From RGIG5681 sp034180345 (lineage in GTDB: Bacteria; Bacillota_I; Bacilli_A; Erysipelotrichales; Erysipelotrichaceae), in the NCBI GenBank assembly GCA_034180345.1, contig JAXFOQ010000001.1, forward strand, positions 60,324 to 124,323: a DNA stretch of 64,000 nt, written 5' to 3'. The position numbers were made by a program, and so were the translations under genes. Shown here piece after piece: positions 37,827 through 46,387 of the stretch. How positions within the stretch are numbered: the stretch's first letter is position 1; every line of letters begins with the position of its first letter. The notes under the pieces were generated by a model. It was not told the DNA's origin. It saw only the letters and a program-made list of their open reading frames with translations, and ran no database searches.

Positions 37827-37855
37827 TTGCATTAATCCAATAAATTGGTTATAAT
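37827..37855 (+). promoter_or_regulatory. Promoter of the infC operon
   Basis: TTGCAT (37827-37832), 17 bp, TATAAT (37850-37855). Start of transcription near 37862. Confidence 0.8.
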
Positions 37856-37861
37856 GTTAGA

Positions 37862-37995
37862 GCAATAAAAAGTATGTAGAAAGAAGAAGGCCGCTTCTCA
37901 CCTGATTTCTTGGAGATTTAGGTAAATGTGCTACTGATGTGTACATTATTATAAGTGGGCTGATACCTGCTTTTTATTTTATATGGAGGTGCTTA
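37862..37995 (+). promoter_or_regulatory. L20-type leader with internal terminator before infC
   Basis: The leader contains an AGAAG/CTTCT hairpin, then TCTCACCTG and a distant AGGT able to pair with ACCT, a pattern seen in L20 leaders of Bacillota. At 37953-37972 AAGTGGG pairs with CCTGCTT (two G-T pairs), followed by TTTATTTT, which is an intrinsic terminator lying upstream of the infC ribosome-binding site. In B. subtilis ribosomal protein L20 controls such attenuation. Confidence 0.72.
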
Positions 37996-38523
37996 ATTAT
38001 TACACGAAGAAATCAACCTGAAGATCTTGTTAATCAGGGAATCAAATTTAAAGAACTATTAGTGATTGGTCCGGAAGGCGAACAATTAGGAGTGATGATG
38101 AGGAGAGAGGCTTTAGAAACGGCTGAAAGCTACAATCTTGACTTATTATGTGTGGCTCCTGGTGCTAATCCACCTGTATGCAAGATACTTGATTATGGTA
38201 AACATCGTTTCGAAGCTCAAAAGAAATTAAAAGAAGCTAAGAGAAATCAACATCAAACTGAAGTTAAACCGTTGAGATTATCACCTGTAATTGACACTCA
38301 TGATTTTGAAACAAAATTAAACCAAGCTAAAAAATGGTTATCAGCCAATATGAAGGTTAAGGTTGATATGCGTTTTAGAGGCCGTTTAATCACAAGACAG
38401 GAAGTTGGTCGTAAAGTCATGAATGAGTTTATTGAAAAATGCGATGAACTAGGAACAGTTGAAAAGAAACCAAATCTTGAAGGTAATATTATGTCGTGTG
38501 TTATTACACCGAAGAAGAAATAG
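37996..38523 (+). CDS. infC: Translation initiation factor IF-3, ATT start
   Basis: A 175-residue IF-3. The correct start appears to be ATT at 37996: GGAGGT lies six bases upstream (37985-37990), and the protein then begins (M)[10 protein letters not shown]. An upstream ATG frame would start inside the leader terminator. Non-ATG starts are a known feature of infC, allowing IF-3 to limit its own translation. The sequence includes [35 protein letters not shown] and [12 protein letters not shown]. Confidence 0.93.
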   Translation: MITRRNQPEDLVNQGIKFKELLVIGPEGEQLGVMMRREALETAESYNLDLLCVAPGANPPVCKILDYGKHRFEAQKKLKEAKRNQHQTEVKPLRLSPVIDTHDFETKLNQAKKWLSANMKVKVDMRFRGRLITRQEVGRKVMNEFIEKCDELGTVEKKPNLEGNIMSCVITPKKK

Positions 38524-38534
38524 GAGGGTATGTT

Positions 38535-38729
38535 ATGCCAAAAATGAAAACTAAAAGAACATTAGCTAAGCGTGTTAAAGTTACTGGTAGCGGTAAATTG
38601 AAAAGACATCATGCTTATACTAGTCACTTTGCTGCCAATAAGACTCATAAACAAAAAGTTCAATTAAGAAAAGCAGCAATTATGAATCATAGTGATGTTA
38701 AGAGAATTAAGGAATTATTACAAGGTTAG
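38535..38729 (+). CDS. rpmI: 50S ribosomal protein L35
   Basis: A 64-residue protein opening [15 protein letters not shown], the L35 signature, with [12 protein letters not shown] start it at the ATG at 38535, which follows AGGAGGG. It lies between infC and rplT. Confidence 0.96.
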   Translation: MPKMKTKRTLAKRVKVTGSGKLKRHHAYTSHFAANKTHKQKVQLRKAAIMNHSDVKRIKELLQG

Positions 38730-38742
38730 GAGGAGATAAGAA

Positions 38743-39099
38743 ATGGCAAGAGTTAAAGGTTCAACACCAACAAGAAACAGACGCAAAAAAGTCTTAAAGT
38801 TAGCTAGTGGATATTTCGGTAGCAAACACCTTCTATATCGTACAGCTCATGAACAAGTTATGCGTTCATTGCGTTATGCATATATTGGACGCAAACAAGT
38901 TAAACGCGATATGCGCAAATTATGGATTGCTCGTATCAATGCTGCTGCAAGGCTAAATGGTTTAAGTTATTCTAAATTGATGCATGGATTAAAATTAGCC
39001 AATGTTAATGTTAATCGTAAAATGTTAAGTGAAATTGCTATTCACGATGAAAAAGCATTTAAAGATATTTGCGATATTGCTGTTAAAAATTTAAAATAA
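38743..39099 (+). CDS. rplT: 50S ribosomal protein L20
   Basis: A 118-residue rRNA-binding protein with [24 protein letters not shown] and the R/K-rich long helix, then [25 protein letters not shown]. It follows AGGAGG. It is the likely repressor of its own operon through the leader at 37862-37995. Confidence 0.97.
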   Translation: MARVKGSTPTRNRRKKVLKLASGYFGSKHLLYRTAHEQVMRSLRYAYIGRKQVKRDMRKLWIARINAAARLNGLSYSKLMHGLKLANVNVNRKMLSEIAIHDEKAFKDICDIAVKNLK

Positions 39100-39100
39100 T

Positions 39101-39126
39101 ATAATTGCACATTAATGTGCAATTAT
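39101..39126. repeat. 26-bp perfect palindrome between rplT and tRNA-Glu
   Basis: The segment reads the same on both strands over all 26 bases (core TTGCACATTAATGTGCAA) and ends one base before the tRNA. As RNA it would form an 11-bp stem with a TTAA loop. No T run follows, so it is not a standard terminator. It could mark RNA processing or a protein-binding site. Confidence 0.8.
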
Positions 39127-39202
39127 GGCTCGTTGGTGAAACGGTTAACACATCGCCCTCTCAAGGCGACATTCACGGGTTCGAATCCCGTACGAGTCAC
39201 CA
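39127..39202 (+). tRNA. tRNA-Glu(CTC)
   Basis: A 76-nt gene including encoded CCA. The acceptor stem GGCTCGT pairs with ACGAGTC (one G-T). The D arm has TTGGTGAAACGGTTAA, the anticodon stem TCGCC/GGCGA holds loop CTCTCAA with anticodon CTC, and the T arm has the GGTTCGAATCC core. It reads GAG glutamate codons, the minor Glu codon here. Confidence 0.93.
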
Positions 39203-39213
39203 TATTGTTGATT

Positions 39214-39247
39214 AGGCTTAATTTTGTTTGAAATTAAGCTTTTATTT
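39214..39247 (+). terminator. Terminator after tRNA-Glu
   Basis: Nine-bp stem GCTTAATTT/AAATTAAGC followed by TTTTATTTT. Confidence 0.82.
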
Positions 39248-39277
39248 TGCCTGAATATCTTCTAATATATAATTAAT

Positions 39278-39757
39278 ATGAAAGAATTAGATTATGAATT
39301 TTTTGAACAATATAAGAAATTAGATAAATTATGCCAAGATATGTATTCTTCTCGTGAAGGTCTTAGTTATTATATAAAGCGAATGAAAGATAATGGATAT
39401 TTAGGGGTAAAAATAATTAATGGTTGGTTAGATAAATATTATCGACTTAAACATTTGCGCTATGTTAGGAATCGTATTGCCCATGATAACTATAGTTATG
39501 ATTTTTCTAAAGTAGAGGATTTGGATGATGTCATCAATTTTTATGAACGAATACTTAGACAAGAAGATCCCTTATGCCTGCTTAATAATTTTAACGAAAA
39601 AAATAAAAAATCATCAAAGAATTTATATCGTAGTGGAGTCAAGGCTAATCGAGTAAATAAAATTATAGGGAAATTACCGATCTTTTTTAAGATTATATCA
39701 GTATTTTTAGTTATTTTTTATGTAATTTTGATTAGTTACATTTTATTACACCATTAA
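39278..39757 (+). CDS. HEPN-like protein with C-terminal membrane anchor
   Basis: A 159-residue protein of unknown function. The N-terminal ~115 residues are helical and contain RNRIAHD, the R-(x)4-H pattern of HEPN RNases. A basic linker leads to one C-terminal hydrophobic helix (about 132-156), a tail-anchor layout. The start is close to a TATAAT/TAATAT box with no ribosome-binding site. No antitoxin partner (MNT-type) is adjacent. It could instead be a structural helical protein that shares the motif by chance. Confidence 0.62.
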   Translation: MKELDYEFFEQYKKLDKLCQDMYSSREGLSYYIKRMKDNGYLGVKIINGWLDKYYRLKHLRYVRNRIAHDNYSYDFSKVEDLDDVINFYERILRQEDPLCLLNNFNEKNKKSSKNLYRSGVKANRVNKIIGKLPIFFKIISVFLVIFYVILISYILLHH

Positions 39758-39822
39758 ATCTTCAATTTATAATTTGTTGTAATTTTAATGAATATTTTAA
39801 TTAAAATATTATGCAAATGATA

Positions 39823-39851
39823 TTGACAAATATGTTGTTATCGCTTACATT
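39823..39851 (+). promoter_or_regulatory. Promoter of the maltodextrin importer operon
   Basis: TTGACA (39823-39828), 17 bp, TACATT (39846-39851). It is the best -35 in the window. The cre site at 39836-39849 overlaps it. Confidence 0.78.
39836..39849 (-). promoter_or_regulatory. cre (CcpA) site in the importer promoter
   Basis: The minus strand reads TGTAAGCGATAACA, a full match to TGWAANCGNTNWCA. It covers part of the spacer and the -10 box, a repressing position. A local LacI-type regulator could also use it. Confidence 0.72.
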
Positions 39852-39861
39852 ATTGTTGTAA

Positions 39862-39875
39862 GGAAATCGTTTTCT
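39862..39875 (+). promoter_or_regulatory. LacI-family operator candidate just upstream of malE
   Basis: GAAATCGTTTTC (39863-39874) is a near-perfect inverted repeat around a central CG, the usual shape of LacI/MalR-type operators. It lies downstream of the promoter and before the ribosome-binding site, where a bound repressor would block transcription. Confidence 0.5.
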
Positions 39876-39892
39876 TAATAAGGAGGAATATA

Positions 39893-41092
39893 ATGAAGAA
39901 AATAGTTTTACTTCTTCTTGTACTAGCAATGACATTCAGTCTTACTGCTTGCGGTAAAAAAGATGGTGATAGTGCAAGTGAGAATACTAATGTTAGTTTG
40001 AAAGTATGGGGATCACAAGATGATCAAGAATTTTTAAATGAACGCATTGAAGCTTTTAAGGCTGCAAATCCTAAAGTTACTTGGGATATTCAATTGGGTG
40101 TTGTTGGTGAACCTGATGCTAAAACTAAGGTTTTAGAGGATGTTTCGGCTGCTGCTGATGTTTTCGCAATGCCGGATGACCAAGTTTATGATTTAGTTAA
40201 AGCAGGTGCTTTACAAAAAGTAACTCGTGAAGCTGATGTTAAATATGTAAAAGATGAAAACACTGGTTTTAATGAATTTTCAGTTGATGGTACTTTATAT
40301 GGTTATCCATTTGCAGCTGATAATGGTTACTTTATGTACTACAATTCTAAAGTTCTTAAAAATGTTGATACATTAGACGGTATATTAGAAGAAGCTCAAG
40401 CACAAGGTAAAAAAGTGTTTATGGATCTATCTAATGGTTGGTATATTGCATCATTCTTCTTGGGAAATGGTGGTAAATTAACTGTTGAAAATGGTAAACA
40501 AATCTGCGACTTTGACAATGATAAGGGTATCCAAGCAGGTGAAGCGATTAAGAAATTTGCTGCTCATCCTGCATTTGTAACAGGCGATGACAATGTTCTT
40601 AAAGAAGGTATGAAGAGTGGCGATATTGTTGCTGCTGTATCAGGAACATGGAATGCTAAAGACTTTAAAGAAATTTTAGGCGAAGGCTATGCTGCTGCTA
40701 AGCTTCCTACATTCACTGTTGATGGTAATCAAGTTCAAATGAGTTCTTTTAAGAGTTTCAAGGGCTATGGTGTTAATTCACAAACTAAGTTCCCTGTTGA
40801 AGCTATGAATCTTGCAATGTTCTTAACTAGCGAAGAATCTCAAAACAAGCGTTTTGAAGCTCGTCAAACAGGACCTTCTAATATTAAGGCTTCACAATCA
40901 GATGCTGTTAAAGCTGATGTGGCATTAAATGCTTTAATTAGTCAAAATCAACATGCTCAAGCCCAAAGAGCTCTAGGTAGTTACTGGACTCCTGCTGAAG
41001 CATTTGGTACAGCTATGGAAGGTAAAGATTATAGCAAGTCTGTTGCTGAACTATTAAAAGAAATGGTTGAACAAATCACAAAAGCACAATAG
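39893..41092 (+). CDS. malE: Extracellular sugar-binding lipoprotein (maltodextrin-type ABC importer)
   Basis: A 399-residue solute-binding protein. The signal peptide ends at a lipobox, LTACGKK, with lipid on cysteine about 20. The next residues give a flexible linker, then a family-1 binding protein (SLKVWGSQDDQEFLNERIEAF, VFAMPDDQVYDLVKAGAL, GTLYGYPFAADNGYFMYYNSKVL). The maltodextrin assignment rests on the downstream malF/malG, amylase and malQ genes. A cre site and a strong promoter precede it. Confidence 0.85.
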   Translation: MKKIVLLLLVLAMTFSLTACGKKDGDSASENTNVSLKVWGSQDDQEFLNERIEAFKAANPKVTWDIQLGVVGEPDAKTKVLEDVSAAADVFAMPDDQVYDLVKAGALQKVTREADVKYVKDENTGFNEFSVDGTLYGYPFAADNGYFMYYNSKVLKNVDTLDGILEEAQAQGKKVFMDLSNGWYIASFFLGNGGKLTVENGKQICDFDNDKGIQAGEAIKKFAAHPAFVTGDDNVLKEGMKSGDIVAAVSGTWNAKDFKEILGEGYAAAKLPTFTVDGNQVQMSSFKSFKGYGVNSQTKFPVEAMNLAMFLTSEESQNKRFEARQTGPSNIKASQSDAVKADVALNALISQNQHAQAQRALGSYWTPAEAFGTAMEGKDYSKSVAELLKEMVEQITKAQ

Positions 41093-41119
41093 TTTGAATT
41101 TTAATTAAAATAAGATGTC

Positions 41120-41150
41120 AGAGGCAAGATTGTGTTCTTGCCTCTATTTA
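41120..41150 (+). terminator. Intercistronic hairpin between malE and malF
   Basis: A 10-bp perfect stem AGAGGCAAGA/TCTTGCCTCT with loop TTGTGT, then ATTTATAAAGG. The T tract is poor. Such hairpins often let the binding protein be made in excess of the permeases by partial termination or mRNA protection. Confidence 0.65.
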
Positions 41151-41165
41151 TAAAGGTGATAATTT

Positions 41166-42560
41166 ATGAAAATAAAAGGTAATTTAATAACTAATAAAAT
41201 CAAAGGCTTATTCGTTTCAATGGTTGATTTTTTTAGTTATTTTAAGAAGGGTAATTATAAGACGAAGCTCTCATATTTTGTTATGGGTTTTGGCTGTTTT
41301 ACCAATAAGCAAATATTCAAGGGATTGATATTCTTAGCTACTGAGATTGCATATTTCTTATATATGTTGACCAGTGGTGGATATTATCTTTCGATGTTAG
41401 GTAATTTAGGAACTAAGGCACAGGGTGAAATTTGGGATGAGAGTGCTGGTATTTATCGATATGTAAAAGGTGATAATTCAATGTTGTTGTTACTTTTTGG
41501 AGTGGCAGCGATTTTTGTAACAATCTTTTTTCTGTATATCTATAAAATAAGTGTTAAGGCCGCATATCAAAATGAATGTTTAATTAAAAGCGGTATCAGA
41601 CCCCAAAGTTTTAAAGATCAATGGAAGGCATTATTTAATGAACGCTTCCATATCACTGTTCTATCACTTCCAATTGCTTTAACATTCTTGTTTACTATTG
41701 TTCCATTAGTTTTTATGATTTTAATGGCATTTACTAATTTTGACAAGAATCATCAACCTCCAGGAAACTTATTCACATGGGTTGGTCTTAGTAATTTCTC
41801 ACAAGTCTTCTATGGTAATCCGTTGTGGGCTAAGACTTTTTTAAGACTCTTTGTTTGGACGATGATTTGGGCGGTATTTGCAACTTTTTTAAATTACTTT
41901 TTAGGTATTATTTTAGCAATTATTATCAATCGTAAAGGAATTAAATTTAAAAAATTCTGGCGCACAATTTTTGTAATTACAATAGCTGTTCCGCAATTTG
42001 TTTCTTTACTTTTGATGTCTAATTTCTTAGCTGATTCTGGAGCGCTTAATGGGGTGCTGATGGATTTGCATATCATTAAAGAGGCCATACCTTTTTTAAC
42101 CAATGCCAATGTTGCCAAGATAACGGTTATCATTGTTAATTTATGGGTTGGCATACCTTATACTATGCTTATTTGTTCTGGGGTCTTGATGAATATTCCT
42201 GAAGATTTATATGAAGCTAGTCGTATTGATGGTGCAAGTCCTGTAAGGCAATTTATTTCTATTACGATGCCATATATGTTACAGGTAACAACCCCGTATT
42301 TAATTACACAATTTGTCGGTAATATCAACAATTTTAATGTTATCTATCTTTTGACCAAGGGTGGTCCTGCTTCACTTAATTTATATCAAGCTGGTGAAAC
42401 GGATTTATTGGTTACTTGGTTATATAAATTAACTACTATCGAAAATAACTATGCTTTAGCAAGTACAATTGGTATTATTATCTTCGTTATTACGGCAACT
42501 ATCAGTTTGATAACTTATAATAACACCAAAGCTGTTAAAGAGGAGGGTCAATTCCAATGA
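41166..42560 (+). CDS. malF: ABC sugar importer permease MalF-like
   Basis: A 464-residue permease. An N-terminal extension of about 160 residues precedes the core membrane domain, similar to MalF-type proteins. The EAA loop EASRIDGASPVRQFISITMP, which contacts the ATPase, is intact. Roughly eight membrane helices. It overlaps malG by 4 bp. AAAGGTGA precedes the ATG. Confidence 0.9.
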   Translation: MKIKGNLITNKIKGLFVSMVDFFSYFKKGNYKTKLSYFVMGFGCFTNKQIFKGLIFLATEIAYFLYMLTSGGYYLSMLGNLGTKAQGEIWDESAGIYRYVKGDNSMLLLLFGVAAIFVTIFFLYIYKISVKAAYQNECLIKSGIRPQSFKDQWKALFNERFHITVLSLPIALTFLFTIVPLVFMILMAFTNFDKNHQPPGNLFTWVGLSNFSQVFYGNPLWAKTFLRLFVWTMIWAVFATFLNYFLGIILAIIINRKGIKFKKFWRTIFVITIAVPQFVSLLLMSNFLADSGALNGVLMDLHIIKEAIPFLTNANVAKITVIIVNLWVGIPYTMLICSGVLMNIPEDLYEASRIDGASPVRQFISITMPYMLQVTTPYLITQFVGNINNFNVIYLLTKGGPASLNLYQAGETDLLVTWLYKLTTIENNYALASTIGIIIFVITATISLITYNNTKAVKEEGQFQ

Positions 42561-43417
42561 AAAAAACCTCATCAATTAAATTTAAACAAAGACTATCAAA
42601 TACAATTATTTATATTGTGTTATCAATTTTAAGTTTCATCTGGATTTTGCCTGTTGTTTGGTTGGTGATGCAAAGTTTCAGATTAGAAAAGGGTTCATTT
42701 ACCAGTTATTTCTTTCCTAAGGGTTGGACTTTTAATAACTATATCAGATTATTTAGTGATACAAAATTATTTAATTTTCCTCAATGGTTTATGAATACTT
42801 TTGTTGTAGCGATTTTTTCATGTCTTATTACCACTATATTGGTATTGTTGACAAGTTATGCCTTTAGTCGATTGCGCTTTAAAGCTCGTAAACCGTTGAT
42901 GAATTTAATCTTGGTATTAGGAATGTTTCCGGGTTTTATGAGTATGATTGCTATTTATCATATTTTAAAGGCCTTTGGCTTAACACAAAGTTTATTTGCC
43001 TTGGTGCTTGTTTATAGTGGTGGGGCAGCGATGGGATATTATATTGCTAAGGGCTTTTTTGACACTGTTCCTAGGAGCATTGATGAAGCGGCACTTATTG
43101 ATGGTGCAACGAAAAATCAAGTATTCTGGCATATTATTTTACCTTTGAGTAAGCCAGTAGTTATTTATACAATTCTGACTTCGTTTATTGCGCCATGGGT
43201 AGATTTTATCTTTGTTTCGGTTATTATGAAAGATAATAGTAGTAAGTTTACTGTGGCCTTAGGTTTATTCCAAATGTTGACGCGTGAGAATATCTATAAT
43301 TACTTTACTGTGTTCTGTGCTGGTGCTGTTGTGGTAGCAATTCCAATCACCATTTTATTTATTGTGATGCAAAAATATTATGTTGGTGGAGTTACTGCTG
43401 GAGGTTCTAAGGGTTAA
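42557..43417 (+). CDS. malG: ABC sugar importer permease MalG-like
   Basis: A 286-residue permease with six membrane helices and the EAA loop DEAALIDGATKNQVFWHIILPLSKP. Its length and sequence fit MalG. The gene ends on the same base where the amylase gene starts (TAATG). No ATPase is in this operon. Confidence 0.9.
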   Translation: MKKTSSIKFKQRLSNTIIYIVLSILSFIWILPVVWLVMQSFRLEKGSFTSYFFPKGWTFNNYIRLFSDTKLFNFPQWFMNTFVVAIFSCLITTILVLLTSYAFSRLRFKARKPLMNLILVLGMFPGFMSMIAIYHILKAFGLTQSLFALVLVYSGGAAMGYYIAKGFFDTVPRSIDEAALIDGATKNQVFWHIILPLSKPVVIYTILTSFIAPWVDFIFVSVIMKDNSSKFTVALGLFQMLTRENIYNYFTVFCAGAVVVAIPITILFIVMQKYYVGGVTAGGSKG

Positions 43418-44916
43418 TGAAGAAAATTATCATTTTATGTACTTGTATATTGTTACTTTGTGCTTGTGATAATCGTAAAAAAGTTTTAGAAAAAAATGAT
43501 AGCGGTGTTGTTTATGAGATTTTTGTCGGATCATTTAATGATAGTGATGGTGATGGTATTGGCGATCTTAAGGGTGTTAGCGCCAAATTAGATTATATTA
43601 GAGCTATGGGGGTTGAATATATTTGGTTGATGCCAATTAACATCAGTCCCTCATATCATAAATATGATGTTGTTGATTATTATCAGATTGATCCCAAGTA
43701 TGGAAGTATGGCTGATTTTGAAGAATTAATCAGTAAAGCTAAAGAAAAAAATATTAAGATTATTATGGATTTGGTGGTAAATCATACTTCTAATGATCAT
43801 CAGTGGTTTAAGACAGCTATTAAACAACAAATGGCTTCTGATTGTATTGATGATTTATGTAATTATTATAATTTTAAGAATGTCAGTACCCCTCATTATA
43901 CTAAAATTAACAATCAATTATTTTATGAGTCGCAATTTGTTGATACAATGCCTGATTTGAATTTAGCTAATAAGAAAGTTGTTGATGAAATTTATAATGT
44001 GGCAAAATTTTATCTTGAAAAAGGGGTATCGGGTTTTAGGTTGGATGCGGTATTATCTTATTTTGATAATGACGATCAAAAAAATATTCAATTTATCAAG
44101 GAATTTAATGATTATTGTCATCAGATAAAGGATGATGTTTATCTTGTGGCTGAGGCATGGACATCTTCGATGCGTGTTAAGAATTATTATCATAGTGGTA
44201 TCAATTCTCTATTCGACTTTGATTTAAGCGATGCCCAAGGCTTACTGGCAAAAAGTGTTAATAGTGGTAATACTAGAGGTCTAAGCAATTATTTAAATCA
44301 GTATTATCAAGAACTTAAAAAGATCAATCCAAGTGCCTTAAATGCTGTTTATCTATCTAATCATGACCAAGGACGATCATCGGGATATTTTAATTCCTTG
44401 GATAAAAAGAAGGTTGCAGCCGCCACTTATTTATGGTTACCAGGAATGCCTTATATTTATTATGGTGAAGAAGTTGAATTGAAGGGTTCTGGTAAAGATG
44501 AGAATAAGCGAACTTATATGCCTTGGGGTGAAAATCATGATGCTAAAAATCCTTCGGGGGTTGATTATGATCAAAGTAAGCAAGTTGTCGTTAGTGTTAA
44601 AGATGCTTTAAAAGACAACAATTCTTTGTTAAACTATATGACTGAGCTTATTAATATTCGCAATAAGTATCCATTTATTAAGCAGGCAAGTTATCAAGCC
44701 CTTAATTTACAAGATGGCTTATTAGGGTATATTTTAAGCGATGGTAAAAATGAAATTGTGATTGTTCACAATTTAACTGCTGAGAATAAAATAGAAAGAC
44801 TTACCGATGAATATCAATTACTTGAAACAATGAGTAAAAACAATAGTTTTAAACAAAATGTTTTGAATATTGATGGTTATTCATCAGTAATATTGGAAAC
44901 GAAACATGACAAATAG
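43417..44916 (+). CDS. GH13 alpha-amylase-family lipoprotein
   Basis: A 499-residue glycoside hydrolase. A lipobox (LLLCACDN) indicates it is anchored outside the cell. The barrel has the nucleophile aspartate in GFRLDAVLSYF, the acid glutamate in YLVAEAW, and NHDQGRS. DLVVNHTSNDHQWF is the region-I segment. It starts directly at the malG stop (TAATG). As a surface enzyme it probably trims maltodextrin or starch for the importer. Confidence 0.87.
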   Translation: MKKIIILCTCILLLCACDNRKKVLEKNDSGVVYEIFVGSFNDSDGDGIGDLKGVSAKLDYIRAMGVEYIWLMPINISPSYHKYDVVDYYQIDPKYGSMADFEELISKAKEKNIKIIMDLVVNHTSNDHQWFKTAIKQQMASDCIDDLCNYYNFKNVSTPHYTKINNQLFYESQFVDTMPDLNLANKKVVDEIYNVAKFYLEKGVSGFRLDAVLSYFDNDDQKNIQFIKEFNDYCHQIKDDVYLVAEAWTSSMRVKNYYHSGINSLFDFDLSDAQGLLAKSVNSGNTRGLSNYLNQYYQELKKINPSALNAVYLSNHDQGRSSGYFNSLDKKKVAAATYLWLPGMPYIYYGEEVELKGSGKDENKRTYMPWGENHDAKNPSGVDYDQSKQVVVSVKDALKDNNSLLNYMTELINIRNKYPFIKQASYQALNLQDGLLGYILSDGKNEIVIVHNLTAENKIERLTDEYQLLETMSKNNSFKQNVLNIDGYSSVILETKHDK

Positions 44917-46387
44917 AAAAGTAGGGCTTTTGATGCCGATTGCATCATTGCCGAATAAATATGGTATTGGAGATTTTGGGTTAGAAACATATAAATTTGT
45001 CGATTTACTTGCGGATACTAAGGTTGATTTATGGCAAATTTTACCACTTAATCCACTGGGTTATGGTGAAAGTCCATACCAGCCATATTCAAGTCATGCA
45101 ATGGATGAATTATATATTTCATTAGATGGTTTATATGATTTGGGTTTAATTGCTAAGCCTAAGATTAAGGCTTTTAATGAACAATTTATTGATTATGAAA
45201 ATATTAGAAAGTATAAAAATGATTATTTTTTACAAGCTTATAATAATTTCATTTCAAAACCCAAAGTTTTTAAGGAATTAACACTTGAATTTAATGAATT
45301 TAAAAAACAAAGCTGGGTTTTAGAGTATGCGATTTTTATAACCTTCAAAAAACAAAATAATTTTATATGTTGGAATTTATGGCAGGATGATTATCGTGAT
45401 TTTGTCTTGGATAATAATCAAAAACTATTAGCCAAACATCATCATGAAATTGAATATGAAATTTTTGTGCAATTTATTTTGTTTAAACAATTTTATGCTT
45501 TGAAGGATTACATTAATCAACATCGTATTGAGTTAATCGGTGATATTCCATTTTATGTTGGTATTGATAGCGATGATGTTTATTTTAATCGTCAACAATT
45601 TTTATTGAATGATGATGGAAGTCCTAGTTGTGTTGCTGGAGTACCACCTGATTATTTCAGTGAAACTGGGCAACGCTGGGGGAATCCGATATATAATTGG
45701 GATTTGATGAAGGGTGATAACTATGCTTTTTGGTTGGAAAGAATTAATCACAATACTAAAATGTATGACATTATCCGTCTTGATCACTTTAGAGCCTTTG
45801 ATACCTATTGGAAAATTAATAGTGCGTGTGAAACAGCTATTGATGGTGAGTGGGTCATCAATGATGGTTATGCCTTCTTTGATTTATTATTTAATAAATT
45901 GCCTGATATTAAGTTGATTGCAGAAGATTTAGGAGATATTAGACCTGAAGTTTTGAGTTTGCGTGATCATTATCAATTAAAGGGAATGCGTGTTTTGCAG
46001 TTTACCTTGGATATTAATACCGATAATAAGGGTATTGAAAATGAAGTTTGTTATTCAGGTACTCATGATAACGATACCTTGCTTACATGGTTTGAGAATT
46101 TACCCGAACATTATCAAAATGAAATTAAGCATTACCTGCATCTTAATGGCTATAATTATGCTCATGTTATTGATAACTTAATTAAATTGATTATTGATGG
46201 TCGAAGTGCTTATCGTATTATTCCGCTAGCTGATATCCTACATCTTGCAGAAGCCGGAAGAATTAATACTCCTGGTACCCTAGGGCATCCTAACTGGGCT
46301 TGGCGAATTAGTGATTATAAGGCTACAACAGAAAGATTTTCAATGCTTAAGTTGATGATTGAGGAAAACAATGGCCAATATCAGTGA
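44906..46387 (+). CDS. malQ: 4-alpha-glucanotransferase (GH77 amylomaltase)
   Basis: A 493-residue enzyme transferring maltosyl units, converting short maltodextrins to longer ones plus glucose. It has the opening LMPIASLPNKYGIGDFG, the nucleophile region IIRLDHFRAF, IAEDLGDIRPEV with the acid glutamate, and YSGTHDNDTL. It overlaps the amylase gene by 11 bp and the LacI gene by 17 bp. No signal peptide, so it acts inside the cell. Confidence 0.93.
   Translation: MTNRKVGLLMPIASLPNKYGIGDFGLETYKFVDLLADTKVDLWQILPLNPLGYGESPYQPYSSHAMDELYISLDGLYDLGLIAKPKIKAFNEQFIDYENIRKYKNDYFLQAYNNFISKPKVFKELTLEFNEFKKQSWVLEYAIFITFKKQNNFICWNLWQDDYRDFVLDNNQKLLAKHHHEIEYEIFVQFILFKQFYALKDYINQHRIELIGDIPFYVGIDSDDVYFNRQQFLLNDDGSPSCVAGVPPDYFSETGQRWGNPIYNWDLMKGDNYAFWLERINHNTKMYDIIRLDHFRAFDTYWKINSACETAIDGEWVINDGYAFFDLLFNKLPDIKLIAEDLGDIRPEVLSLRDHYQLKGMRVLQFTLDINTDNKGIENEVCYSGTHDNDTLLTWFENLPEHYQNEIKHYLHLNGYNYAHVIDNLIKLIIDGRSAYRIIPLADILHLAEAGRINTPGTLGHPNWAWRISDYKATTERFSMLKLMIEENNGQYQ

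Noticed and set aside
37939..37995. ATG start of infC at 37939
   Set aside because: It would initiate within the leader terminator and add 19 residues not matching IF-3; the ATT with GGAGGT is better.
45714..46181. Alternative plus-strand frames inside malQ
   Set aside because: Hydrophobic-looking translations typical of shifted frames in AT-rich genes; malQ motifs run through them.
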